Assembly (NCBI GenBank): GCA_009617715.1
Contig: VTFK01000148.1
Coordinates: forward strand, 1,455,968-1,519,967
Reading direction: 5' to 3'
Origin: Plectrocnemia conspersa
Taxonomy: Eukaryota; Arthropoda; Insecta; Trichoptera; Polycentropodidae
Length of the DNA stretch: 64,000 bases
This document shows, piece after piece, positions 51,245 to 62,867 of this stretch; positions within the stretch are counted from its first letter, which is position 1; each line of letters begins with the position of its first letter. A model generated the notes under the pieces. It was not told the origin of the DNA, searched no databases, and was given only the letters and a program-made list of their open reading frames with translations. Both the position numbers and the translations under genes were made by a program.

Positions 51245-51940
51245 CAGGTAAGGTTACTCGCGGTAGGTACGGCAGCGCGCGCACCAAGGCCGTTGCACGT
51301 GTCTGGCCCTAGCAAATGAAATAGGATAGGAAACGTTGGTACTTTCAACTTGATAACGTTGGTCTGGCGCATTTTGAACTTTATTTACCATATTAATTAT
51401 GAATAAATAAAATTTTAGTAACTCTAAAATGATCTAAGAAAAAAATCCATCCAATCGCGGACCTTCTATTTAAATTACCAATTTAGCCCAAACCAATTTT
51501 CATTAAAAAAAATACCAATAAGCAAATATAGCATTCGACATACAATATATAAATATTTATGTTAAAGTTTCCCATAATTTATAAGGAAACTCGCGGTACG
51601 TGTCGCAGCACGCGCGCCAAGGCCGTCGCATGCAAACGCGGAATATATATTTGAACGCGGATTGTATTGTGCCTTTTTAATAATACGAAGAAGGGATGAA
51701 AATTTCACTAAATCAGTACACTAGGATATACGCAAAATCGCTGATTAAAGCTTTTTATTAAAATTAACGTGTATTAAAAATAACAATGAAGAAATATGAA
51801 CCAGTGTGAAAAAATGTAAAATACCTTGCATTAATGTATATATTACGGGGTTTTTAACGCAAATTTCACTTCACTTGTAAGGGTACTCGTGGTAGGTATT
51901 ACAGCGCGCGCATCAAGGCCGTCGCTTGAAAAACGAAACG
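51245..51940. repeat. Three copies of a GC-rich motif at the 5' side of the SRCIN1-like gene
   Basis: On the - strand GCRACGGCCTTGRTGCGCGCGCTG, then a short variable step, TACC and CGAGT..CCTTA occurs at about 51246-51300, 51589-51640 and 51885-51935. The first copy lies inside the probable first exon. It could be repeated first-exon/promoter material or an insertion. Confidence 0.75.
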
Positions 51941-52179
51941 GCACGATGTTTCAGACCCGACGCAAATGCAAGTATAGATATGAATTGATGCGCGTATATT
52001 CACGTGGCGTTTAAAATGGAATAAATGGTTGAAAACGACACTTTAATTTATTGTATCGGTAATAATGCTAAAGATATATGATAAATAATAATGACGTTTT
52101 TTCAATATACAATTTATATTGATTGTTAAATAGTAATTTTTTTTAACAACAACAAAAATACACTTTGGAAATAATGAAA

Positions 52180-52435
52180 GAAATTTGTCCTTTAGAAAAA
52201 ATCTACGTAGTACTATATTGTATGAATTTCATATGAAAAAGAATGCAACAGCTGCTACAAAAAATATTTGTGCAATTTATGGCGATATTTGGATGTCAGA
52301 CAATGCACGAGATACTTCTAGTGTTTTTGATTTTATGGATGAGCCTCAAAATAGACCATTCAACTTGGGGATGAAATAGTCATACAAGCAGAAAACAAAC
52401 CATATTTAACGATATTGAATATGCTTATTGGGCGA
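52180..52435 (+). pseudogene. mariner transposase N-terminal fragment
   Basis: RSTILYEFHMKKNATAATKN followed by ICAIYGD matches the N-terminal helix-turn-helix of mariner transposases (YEF..G.NA.EA...I...YG). After one frameshift near 52365, the next expected segment continues (LGDEIVIQAENKPYLTI). The catalytic domain and termini are not seen. Confidence 0.75.
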
Positions 52436-52505
52436 TGGTCTTTTGGGCGGGGTACGCGACAAATGGGCGATTCCGGTCAATTGGACGACGGTCATATGGG
52501 CGACA
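52430..52505. repeat. GGGCGA-rich degenerate minisatellite
   Basis: Five spaced copies of a [TA]TGGGCGA/TTGGACGA-type core with 15-20 base spacing. A related inverted piece (ATCGCCCATTTTAAAACGCC) occurs at 55606-55626. It may be the terminal region of an unidentified DNA transposon. Confidence 0.55.
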
Positions 52506-52779
52506 GAAATTAAAAAACTTGCACGCTTTGCTTTATTGTAAATATTAATAAAATATACATTAAAACGAAAAAGTATATTAAATAAAAAAACAATTTTATT
52601 TTCAAATTATTAACTCATATTATAATTATATGCAATACCACGTAAATATTCTATGATATATTTTCAATTGTACCTCAAAATTTTTATAAAAATTCTTTGG
52701 TCTATTCTTTTCATTAAGATATCCATTCCAAACATATTTTTCCTTGTCTTTTTGACTTAATATGCCTGAATTATCCACT

Positions 52780-53970
52780 TATTTATTATTTATTTTATTT
52801 TATTAATTTATTTAGCTTAATAGCTAATCTTTACATCTAACAAATTTAGTAAACATATATAAAAATATATAAAAAATACATAACAGAAAGAAAAAATGAA
52901 AATATACAATAATAAAGTGTTAATATTATAATTTATTTCTATATGTACGAAGGTGTTTTTTTATTCCATTTATGAAACCCGTTATATTTTTGTTGTTTCG
53001 GATTTCTCTTGGAAGACTATTATATAAATCAAAACCTCCGTACATAATTCCCCTAGCCGTACTCGTTTTCTTATACTTAATTTTCTTTAAATTTTCTCTA
53101 TTTCTAGTATTATATTTATGTACATCTTTATTTCTTATTAAATACTTATTAAAATATTTTGGTAATATATTATTTTCTAACTTATATATAAATACTAAAA
53201 CATTCATACTCAATATTTCTTGAACATTCAACCATTCCAATCTATCAATCATACTTTTACAATTAGTTAATCTATTTTTATTTAAAATTACTCTCATTGC
53301 CCTATTTTGTAATTTTTTGCAACATTTGTTTATCTAATTTATTTAACATATTTAATAATGTTGCACAATAATTAAAATGGGGCAATATTATACTATTATA
53401 AATTATTTTTTTTGTATTTATACTTAATATATTTCTTAATCTAGATAATAAACCTATTTTTCTACTAATTTTTTTTTTTTAATATGTAATTACAATGTTC
53501 TTTAAAATTTAATTTTGTATCAACAATTACTCCTAAATATTTTTTATATTATCCACTATTTCTATACTAGAGTTATTTATTACTATTTTGGTACTATTAT
53601 CTAACACATTTTATAATTAATAAACATACATTTAGTTTTATTCTCATTTAATTTAAGTACATTATTCTTTAACCATATTTCTAATATACTTAATTTATTA
53701 TTTAAATTATTTACAATTTTTTTTAATGTTATCACCTATGCAATACATTAATGTGTCATCCGCAAATAGATGAATTTTACATTTTTTTTCACGTTATTAA
53801 CTATATCATTAATATACAAAACAAATAACAATGGTCCCAATTTAGACCCTTGTGTGGTACTCCATAAGACACTAATTTCTCTTCAGAATATACATTATTT
53901 ATTTTAACTTTTTGTTTTCTTTTATATAAGTAATTATTAAACCATCTTAAAACTATATCACTTATACCTA
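52780..53970 (-). mobile_element. Non-LTR retrotransposon fragment (second family)
   Basis: The - strand translation in broken frames shows WFNNYLYKRKQKVKINNVYS, QGSKLGPLLFVLYINDIV, FADDTLMYCIGDN (catalytic FADD), and the C-terminal region VFIYKLENNILPKYFNKYLI..STARGIMYGG..SLPREIR at 53297-52926. At least three frameshifts break it. It is 5'-truncated near 53970, and an A/T-rich tail near 52780-52830 marks the 3' end. Its sequence differs clearly from the 32-34 kb family. Confidence 0.85.
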
Positions 53971-54299
53971 TGGGTTACAAAAAATTGAACGAAGAAAAAT
54001 AGTCAGCCCGTACTTGCTTATCCCAAAATAAAAAAGTTATCTTGTGTGTGTATGGTGGAATTGCAAAGGTATTGTGCATTACGAAGCTCTTAAACCTAGC
54101 CAAATATCAAGCTTCTACAACAACTGACTTTTTATTTAAAACTGGATTATATTTTTTTTTTTTTATGTAAAGGTAGCTTAATTATGTTTGAACTCGATCT
54201 TTATCATCTATGATTTTATTATTTATTATTACTAGCATTACTGGGGAATGATTTGTATACTTGCAGTCCCACTTATGTGATTTTTTTTCTATCATTAAA

Positions 54300-56252
54300 A
54301 GAAGAATATAAACTACGGTCACTCAAATTAGTCGTTCTCAACAATGATCTATAAAAAACAATTACCTATAAATAACACATAAAATATAACCCACATGTGA
54401 ATAAAAAGATACATACTTATTTTCTTGCTGTACTAAATTTTATACCAAAAACACAATGACACGTGACAAAGTGTTTTAAAACCACGACAAAAATACTTTT
54501 CAAAGAAGCAACGAAACTTTTTGCGAACGTTTTCAGTCAAAATTTAAAAGTATGCTGAGCGCTAGTTATGTGTTATTATATTTATATTTAACTACCCTAT
54601 CTAGTTTTAAATAGATAACTGTAAAATATGCGATTTTTGTTAATTCCCAAAGTGTATTCTCACATTAATTTAAAAGGCTCAAAACATAAAAAAATCGCGG
54701 TTAGGGCAAAATCCACGATAAACATGAATCAGCGCTATTTCTGTGTTGTTATATGTATATATAACTACCCTATACAGTTTAAAATAGATAACTGTAAAAT
54801 ATGCGATTTTTGTAAATTTCCAAAGTTTATTCTCACACTAATTTACAAGGCTCAAAACATTAAAAAAATTCGCGGTAAGGGCAAAATCCACGATAAACAT
54901 TTATCAGCGCTATTTCTGGGTTATTAAATTTATATATAACTACCCTATCCAGTTTAAAATAGATAAAAGTAAAAATGCGATTTTTGGAAATTCCAGAAGA
55001 TTGTTCTCACAGTAATTTATAAGTCGCAAAATATAAAAAAATCACTGAAAGGGCAAAATCCACGATAAGCACTTATCAGCGCTAGTTCTGTGTTATTATA
55101 TTTATATATAACTATCCTATTTAATTTAGAATAGATAACTGTAAAATATGCGATTTTTGGAACTTCCAAAAATTTGTTCTCACAGTAGTTTCCAGTCTCA
55201 AAACAAAAAAAAAAATTCGCGGAAGGGCCCACTATAAATATTTATCAAGTAGGTATTTTTAATAAAATTACTGACTTAAGCCAAAGTGTTTTATGATATC
55301 GGGTAGCTCTCTTAACTTCTTGAATAAAAAAATCAAACTGTTTAAGTGATATTTTATGATTAAATATGCACAAATGATAAGTAAATATATACATATATCT
55401 TATGTAGGTATATTATATTTAGTTTAGACCGAATAATGTTTTCATCTCTTAATTATTTTTAAAAAAATATTACTTATATTTTCGCATGTACGTATATGTA
55501 TATGTATATATATATATATATTAATATGTATTAAATTATGTTAATTATTTAATTAATTATAAGATCATGTTTGCATCACATTTATTTGTAATGCATTATT
55601 ATTGTATCGCCCATTTTAAAACGCCCGTGTCCCTTTGGGTGATACATTAATAGTACAATGCAAATCTTATTTCTATTGTTTTATTCAGTAACATTACCCT
55701 ATTTACAATTATTTATTTAACATAATTTACTTCATATTAAAATATATACATACATATGAAAATATTTGTAATATTCTTAGAATAAAAATATTATACGCTA
55801 TTAGAAAAAATATATAATATATATTTTTACTTAATTATAAAATATCATTTAAACCGATTGATTTTTTTTATTCAAGAACTTGTGAGACTTACCCGATATC
55901 ATAAAACATTTTGGCTTAGGCCGGTAATTTTAATATCACAATTGATAAATATTTATAGTTGATTCTGCCCTTTACGCGATCTACTTTTTATGTTTTGAGC
56001 CATGGAAATTACTGTGAGAACAAACTTTCGAAAATTTTACAAAAATTGCATATTTTACAGTTATCTATTTTAAACTACCTTTAGGGTAGTTCCAATTACA
56101 CAGAACTAGCGCATAGTATACTTTTGAATTTTGACGTTGACAAAAATTTCGTTGCGTCTTTAAAAAGTATTTTTGTCGTGATTATAAAACACATTGTTAA
56201 GAAAGACTAATTTAAGGTATCTTAGTTTATATTCTTTATAGTCAAAAAGACA
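54300..56252. mobile_element. Long-inverted-repeat (fold-back) element
   Basis: The arm 54300-55385 is the diverged reverse complement of 55838-56252. Matching landmarks include AGAATATAAACTA near both outer ends, ACCACGACAAAAATACTTTT / its inverse near 56170, GATAACTGTAAAATATGCG / its inverse, and TTTTATGATATCGGGTA / its inverse near 55892. The left arm is longer because of a tandem expansion and an insertion. The spacer has no recognised gene. Confidence 0.8.
54560..55240. repeat. 173-bp tandem repeat, four copies
   Basis: The core GATAACTGTAAAATATGCGA recurs at 54614, 54787, 54961 (variant) and 55133, a period of 173-174. Each unit continues with CTCACANTAATTTANAAG, a GGGCAAAATCCACGATAAACA box and TATAACTACCCTAT. 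It lies within the left arm of the fold-back element, whose right arm holds one unit only. Confidence 0.9.
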
Positions 56253-56839
56253 AGAAAAAATGTGTTTGGAATAAATATCTGTATTTTAAAGATAAGATAA
56301 ATAAGGAAGGGTTTGATTCAATTCTGGCGATATGAAAATAAAAACAACGGCTGTAAAGGTAAAATCTGGGCAAATGATGTACCATTCATTTCTGAAATAA
56401 TAACATAAGGAGTTAGTACAGCAGCAAAAAAATAACTTATCACAAATTCTAAATTTTTTTTTCTGCAGTACAAGGAATGCTTTCAAATCATAACAGTCTT
56501 CGCAGAAATTTTCAAATAAGTAGATTTAAAAAATAGACATTCCAATAATTATTTCTGTAAAATATTTAAATTATGAATTCAGTCCATCATAATTTTAAAG
56601 CTTTCTTATAGTCGATTCTGGATCAGAATCAGTCGATCCGATGAGAATCCTAATTTTTGATCATGAAAGTCATGTAATGTGGAGCTAAAGCATGAAAAAA
56701 ATATTTGTGGATGGCACATTTTGGCTATAAAGATTCTGTTTTCCTTATTTTATTTTGTTTATTACCTAATACGACACTTCAAACATTCACAAAATTATTT
56801 TATATGATAAATAAAATGTGGCCATGACTTGATCCCGAA

Positions 56840-57130
56840 AATAATAATAATAAGAATGAAAATCTAGCGTTAAAAATACACATTGCGCCCCTTAGACTGA
56901 TATTTATCAAAAAAAGCGCCATAAAATAAATCCTAATATAGAAACAATTACTTAGACCCATATTAACATATGCCTATCTAGTGTCAAATAACACTAGCAA
57001 TACCATTTTTTAATTAGCTTTAAAAATTATGTATTAAAAAACTTTATAATAGCCTACAAATACTAGAAAATTTCATACAATACATACGGTATACACAAAT
57101 GTGTTCAAGTTAACACTCAATCTATATTTT
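56840..57130 (+). pseudogene. LINE reverse transcriptase C-terminal relic A
   Basis: A short readable segment KQLLRPILTYAYLVSNNTSN resembles the LY...IRPILTYASPVW block after the reverse transcriptase of jockey-type elements. Surrounding frames are full of stops. A diverged second copy lies at 58680. Confidence 0.6.
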
Positions 57131-58679
57131 CTTAATCAGTTACATTACCCTAAAATTATAACAACTAATGTTTTATTTTATTTTTTCATTATGTTATAGG
57201 ATATACCAACTAAGTAATTATATTTAAATAAACGTTTCATTATTAATAAGAGAAGTACTCATACATTGAGAATATTAAAAATTAAGAATTCGCTTTTAAT
57301 GATTTCGACGAATAACACATGGAGATCAATTTTACAATAGAGATTATAAACAGAAGGATGATACCATTCTTAGAGACGGTATTTTAAAAACTTTCTTTTG
57401 AAAACTATCCGACGTTAGAGATACAAACCGTAAACAGGGCTTAAGTTCAATCGGTTTAAAAGACATTTATAAAAATAACAATACAAGACTTACGAGGGAT
57501 CACTTATAAACTAGTCGTATCAAAGCAAGTAATACGATCAATTTCTGTATGAAATATTATGCGCCACCAAATAGATTCGTATTATGCACTTTTACATTGT
57601 AGTTGAATAATTTAGTACCCAAGTAACGTTATAGATACATGCTGAGAAACTGTATTAATTAACGTTGATGTCAACTTGGTAATTTAGACATGAAACTATA
57701 TGCGATACACGATACGGTAATGCATATTTTGATTTTATATATATATATGAATAACTGATCAAATGGCTAACGTTTGGTTTGGTAGTTTTAAAGGATAAGG
57801 TTCATGTAATTTTGCTAGATAAATCTATCAGTCCGTAAAGTGTTAAGCGACCTTCAACGAACAAACACAAATAGTTGGTCGTGTAAGAGAGAATATTTCA
57901 GAGGACTCGAGGCACCTGACGAATTCTGAAACTCACTTCAGCGTATTTTGAAACCATAATCTTGCATCTGTATAAAATCTGGTCCACTGCATTTTCACTT
58001 AAGTGGCTTAATCAACAAACCAAACAGTTGAATCTATGGTTCGGAAAACCCTAGGGCAAAACTCAGCAAAGAGAATTGCATTCCGTGTTTGCTCTAGTAT
58101 GGGGTGACGACGGAAGAAGAACTCGAACCTTACATGTTCGAGAACAACGCATATTAATGTATATATAAACGTATCTTCCTACTCTCATAAATTTGTAATA
58201 AACATTATATGACGAAGCCACAGTTCGTACAATAAATTTATTTATTTATTTAAACTCAATTTTGCACAAAAAAATTTTAACAATAATACCATTATTGACT
58301 AGATCACAATGCATCTACGATGATGAGAACAAAGCAATAATAACTGACTATACCGGTTAAAAAACTATTATAATTACAAGTATTTCAGGGTTTCCGGATT
58401 ATGTATATTGCTTTTAAGCACCTGAAAAGTGTTTTCCGAAGTACACTCATTGACGTGACTCAAATAAATCATATTCAAACATATATTATGAAAAAATTTT
58501 GGTTAATAAAAATGGATATTTTTTTAATAAAATTTTAATGAATGCGCAACAGCCAATTTTATTCACAAAACATAAACAAACTTTATCACCGTCTCTTAAA
58601 GGTGAACAAGACAGTAACGTTTAATGGAAAAATGAGCTTACACCTAGGCTGCAAATTTAAATGTACTGTACTATAAGAA

Positions 58680-58860
58680 GCTTGCTGCCTTTGCGACCCT
58701 TGGACCGATATTTAATATATAGGAACGCGCTTATCAATAAAAATAAAATATTTATATAAAAACAATTAATCAGACCCAATATAACATAACACCGGTAATA
58801 ATATTTTCAGTCGTCTAAAATAATATATAAAGCACATTCGAATAACAACAATTAAATAAC
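58680..58860 (+). repeat. LINE relic B, paralogous to relic A
   Basis: GACC.TTGGACCGATATTTA..AAAGCGC.TAT..AAATAAA....ATATAGAAACAATTA.T.AGACCCA.TATAACATA-type sequence aligns with 56885-56970. No open frame remains. Confidence 0.5.
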
Positions 58861-59079
58861 ATGGAAATATTTTGCTTAACCTCACTAGCTCATACAAAAT
58901 ATCTAAGTAAATATATTGATTTATTGTTCTTTAGAATTAGGCATTTTAACAAAGACAACTGGACGTATTTAGCGAAAAGGCTTTGTTTAATATCCTTATA
59001 CAATTATGGTAACCCAAGTCCTGAATTCCCTAGAACAGTGCCTCCCAGAGCAGACGATATTATCCCCCTGTTGGGCGCT

Positions 59080-59215
59080 GATCGATCGAAGGTCGGCGGC
59101 TGTAGCATCGGATGCAATTGGAGGGCGATGAATGTAAATAAAGGGACGGTGAAAACCAAAAGAAAGCAGAACATTTCGAAACATCGAATTGTCATATTTT
59201 TAATTAAAATATTAA
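59080..59215. repeat. GC-rich dispersed repeat, partner of the 14.6 kb copy
   Basis: GGAGGGCGATGAATGTAAAT, a GGGACGGTGAAAA..AAAG segment and CATATTTTTAATT follow the same order as at 14630-14740. The GC-rich DNA on its left (59030-59100) is translatable, but I see no protein family. Confidence 0.5.
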
Positions 59216-60044
59216 TGAGCTTTTATCATTTTATAAATGAAAAACGTATACGTCGATAAAAATGATAAAATTTATTTAATATTGAGGCATGAAAGAAACG
59301 ACATTGCCATGACTATTAAGAAGACAAAAACATAAGACTAAAACAAAAGACTAATTTTGCCATTAGTATTTATAGATATTTTATAGATATTTTGCCTGAT
59401 ATTATAAAAAAAATACTTTGAGCAATAGTACATTGAAAAAAAAATGCGACACTCACCATGTAAGACATTACAGAACTTACATATGATTTTAAAAAAAATA
59501 TTAAAATATTATCGATATTTCATGGATTGGACGAGTATATTTTAAGAAAAACAAATGTTGCAACTAATGGTGCTACAGAGGTGGTATGGCGTAACATGGA
59601 TTTTATTTTATATTTAAAACAAGCGAAGCATAATAAATTCGCAACACACTGTTTTTTTACATATTCATAATATATTCGCTACTGTTTTTTCATTCTTCAT
59701 AATTTAGTTGTCAAAAATCTGAGTAAACATGTACATAGATCATTGTATTATGTCAATAATGCAACCAACAAAATCAGAAGCAATTTATTAAATGACTTAG
59801 ACAACTGTCTTTGCAAAAAAAACATTTTGTGCCAAAATTTTTTCTATGCAAACGAGATCTTTGTCGAGAAATATTCAACGAATTTTCAAATTTAATATTA
59901 CAGTAGAAAAACATGACATAAAAATTTCTACAGTTACAAAAATAAGCTATATGTATGTAAGTAGTAATAAATGAGAATTAAATTGAAGTAAATTGGAATT
60001 TAAATTCAAAGACGGCTATCAAAAGTTCTGTCCGCAAAAGCAGA

Positions 60045-60310
60045 TACCTATACTTTATCCTGAATTATGGACTAAAGTACAAACTATTTTAGTTGTGTAC
60101 TTTCATTATATATATTAAAACGTGGGTTCAGCGGGGTTACAAATTTGTTAATTAAAAAAAAATCTGACCGCAAATAACACTTGCTGTGATTTAAGAATGC
60201 GACTGTCAAAAATAGAACCTAACATCGATAGTGTTTCATCCTTCTTTTTAAGATTATTTTTATAGTAATTCGTAATTTTTATTCCAATTATACTTTGCTA
60301 CCTTAATATT
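60045..60310. repeat. Dispersed repeat, copy 2
   Basis: Matches 40395-40590 in the same orientation, with an extra insertion (GCGGGGTT) and a longer tail. Unidentified family. Confidence 0.7.
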
Positions 60311-60590
60311 TATATTTGCGTTAACATAGTCAGTTTGAGAGAGAAAGAGAAGGCAAATTTAAGTTTACACCCCTACTATTATCTCTAAAGCACATTACTC
60401 CTGTTTATATTTTAAACAAATTTATAGAAATTAAAATCACTACTATATTTTTTTATATTTATCAATCAATCGGAGCATTATAACAGATTTTTTTTAAACT
60501 GCATATGCCATTATCGACTTATAAAGAAAAAAGTATGGATTTCAAGAAATACGATTATAAATTGGCCTCTTTTGGATTACTTCTTATTGG

Positions 60591-60640
60591 ATAATTTTGA
60601 ATCAATGGTTTATGCAAATAAACCATTGATTCAAAATTAT
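60591..60640. repeat. Perfect hairpin with 22-bp arms
   Basis: Arms 60591-60612 and 60619-60640 are exact reverse complements (core GAATCAATGGTTTA) around a 6-base loop. It would form a short pre-miRNA-like stem, but is short for one and there is no other support. Confidence 0.8.
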
Positions 60641-62860
60641 TGAACTTAGGCCTAATTTATTTGAAGTCATTAAAAATTGATTTAATTGCTTATATAATCG
60701 TTTGTGTATTAAAATAATAAAAGTTGTATCTTAAAATGTGTTAAAATTCTTTAAAAAAAAAAGTTTTTAATAAATAAGATTTAAATGTACAATTAAAAAA
60801 TTTTCCCCTAATTGTCTAATAAGTTTAACTTTTGCGATATAATTGCTAAGGGATATTAGATAGCCAAAACTATTTTCTAATAAACAAAACGTTTACTTTA
60901 TATGTCATATTCTATTATACGCTACGCCATAGAGAATATTATCATTACAACCAATAAACCACAAATATAAATAAGCTACAAGCTACGATTGCTACGAAGG
61001 GTGATGTTGATACAATAGACCGAATACACGCGAAATAAATTTTTACTATGAATCTCTCAAATAGTCCAAAATAATAAATATTCTTTCTAAAGAATCTGTA
61101 AAGTCTACAATTTGCAAAATTAATCGTCTCATAAACGTGAAGTAGATCATCTGTGCGATTAAGAGTAAAATATCGTTTATCAACGCGTATAAAAAAAATA
61201 ATATTTGAGTTACGTTATTTTCTAATATATCTATGACGATTTAAAATTCTGATTTAATTTAATTATTGCTCAACTATATGTAAGATCATACATTACTTAT
61301 CGAAGAACTGGAACTGGAAAGCCGCTGATGATGTTCATTCCGAGATGTTTTCTTTTAAGATGTTAATGTAATTGCTTCAATCAGGTGTATTATTGAGATT
61401 TTTTATAATGTGTATTTATATGCATTCATTATTTTTCTCATATAAAATTATTATTAAATTAGCCATATATTTTTAAGTATTGTTTTAATTGATTCTGCGT
61501 GTTGTGATATTATTATTTATTTTGAAAAAAAGTATTTATTATTATTATCGCAATGCAAATAATACGTAAAAATCATATATTAAATAAATAGGCTGTTGAA
61601 ATAATATATGTCAAAAAGGCATACGCATAAAATAATAAAAATTAGTAATCATAAGACGTTTTACAATTTTTTTTATTTACGCATATCATGAATATAACAT
61701 AGTTTGAAACATTGTCAATATTTTGAAGTTCTACATTTTTTTGTATTTTTCTCAAATTTTAATGTTTTTTTTTTGTTTATAATATGACTAGATAACGTAT
61801 TTTTAAATATATTATAATTAAGTTGTATACATAAACACAAAGTTTTAACATTTTCAAAAAAATCGTTATATTATTAACATTTTAAATAAAGTAAATTGTG
61901 CAATAAGCATCATATTATAAATAGAATATAATCCTACTTTTTATTTTATACTATCATATTAGAAATGAAATATAATATTACTTATAAATTAATACATGAA
62001 TATATCCTTACTTGATTTGCAAAATAATTATAACAATTACATATAATTAAAGCTTTGAAACAAGTCGTACATATGTTAGTTAATAAAAGTAACAATTTAA
62101 TAATTAAACATAGCTGGCCAATTAATATAATTTAATACATAAATGATTTACGTGTTAACGATTTTAAAATAAGCGTAGTTACAGCTGTTGGCGCTAACAA
62201 AGAACGCAAAGAGTGCAAATAAGAATGTGCGTTGTTTTTTGTATTAAATAAAATATCTATATTATTGACTAATTTATAAGCAAATTGAAAATGTTCTTAT
62301 AGCTACTTTTTTTTTAAACGAAATCGATATTTTATTTTACATTCTTAACATAGCTGACCCAGCGATTGATGTAAGAAGCTTTTGTGCACGATTGCGCAAT
62401 AAAATCGTTATTACATAGAAATAAACATACATTAAAAATTATTATAAATTTTATAAAAAAAAAAAATGCAATATACAATTTTTACGTTTACGATATAATT
62501 GTAACATATTTTCTAAAATGTAGATAAAAATCAAATATTAAAAAACATAATATTATAATTAAATAAACTTACTCGAAAGAGTCATTATAAAATATGATAA
62601 AACACTTGAGCAGTATTTAACGCTGGTTTTCTGATCGGTATAAAAGCAACAAGTGTCTTTACGAAGAGAGCAAACATAGAATACCGAGACGCAAAATTAT
62701 TTGTGTATCATTCGCTGTGTATGCACTTGAAACTAATAACAAAATATATTATAACGCATAATACAAAAATCAAATTATTGTTTATCTTTCGCTTCAGCAA
62801 CCATTAATTCCTCTTCAGATGTTGATAATTACCATACCATACAGTAGTTCAGAATTAAAC
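60641..62860. other. AT-rich stretch without recognised genes
   Basis: Very AT-rich, with no coding sequence or transposon recognised. Near 62775-62820 the - strand reads SEEELMVAEAKDKQ then a stop, a coding-looking snippet downstream of the 62.9-63.3 kb frames that might be an alternative last exon. Confidence 0.4.
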
Positions 62861-62867
62861 CTAAGTA

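Noticed and set aside
54628..54927. 99-codon frame with repeated peptide
   Set aside because: It is the translation of two 173-bp tandem units, and the frame is not kept in all copies.
57700..58240. Possible LTR of a retrotransposon
   Set aside because: No matching second LTR, primer-binding site or polyprotein found.
58861..59259. 132-codon + strand open frame over the 59 kb GC-rich block
   Set aside because: The middle is a dispersed repeat, and the opposite strand is equally open. No protein family.
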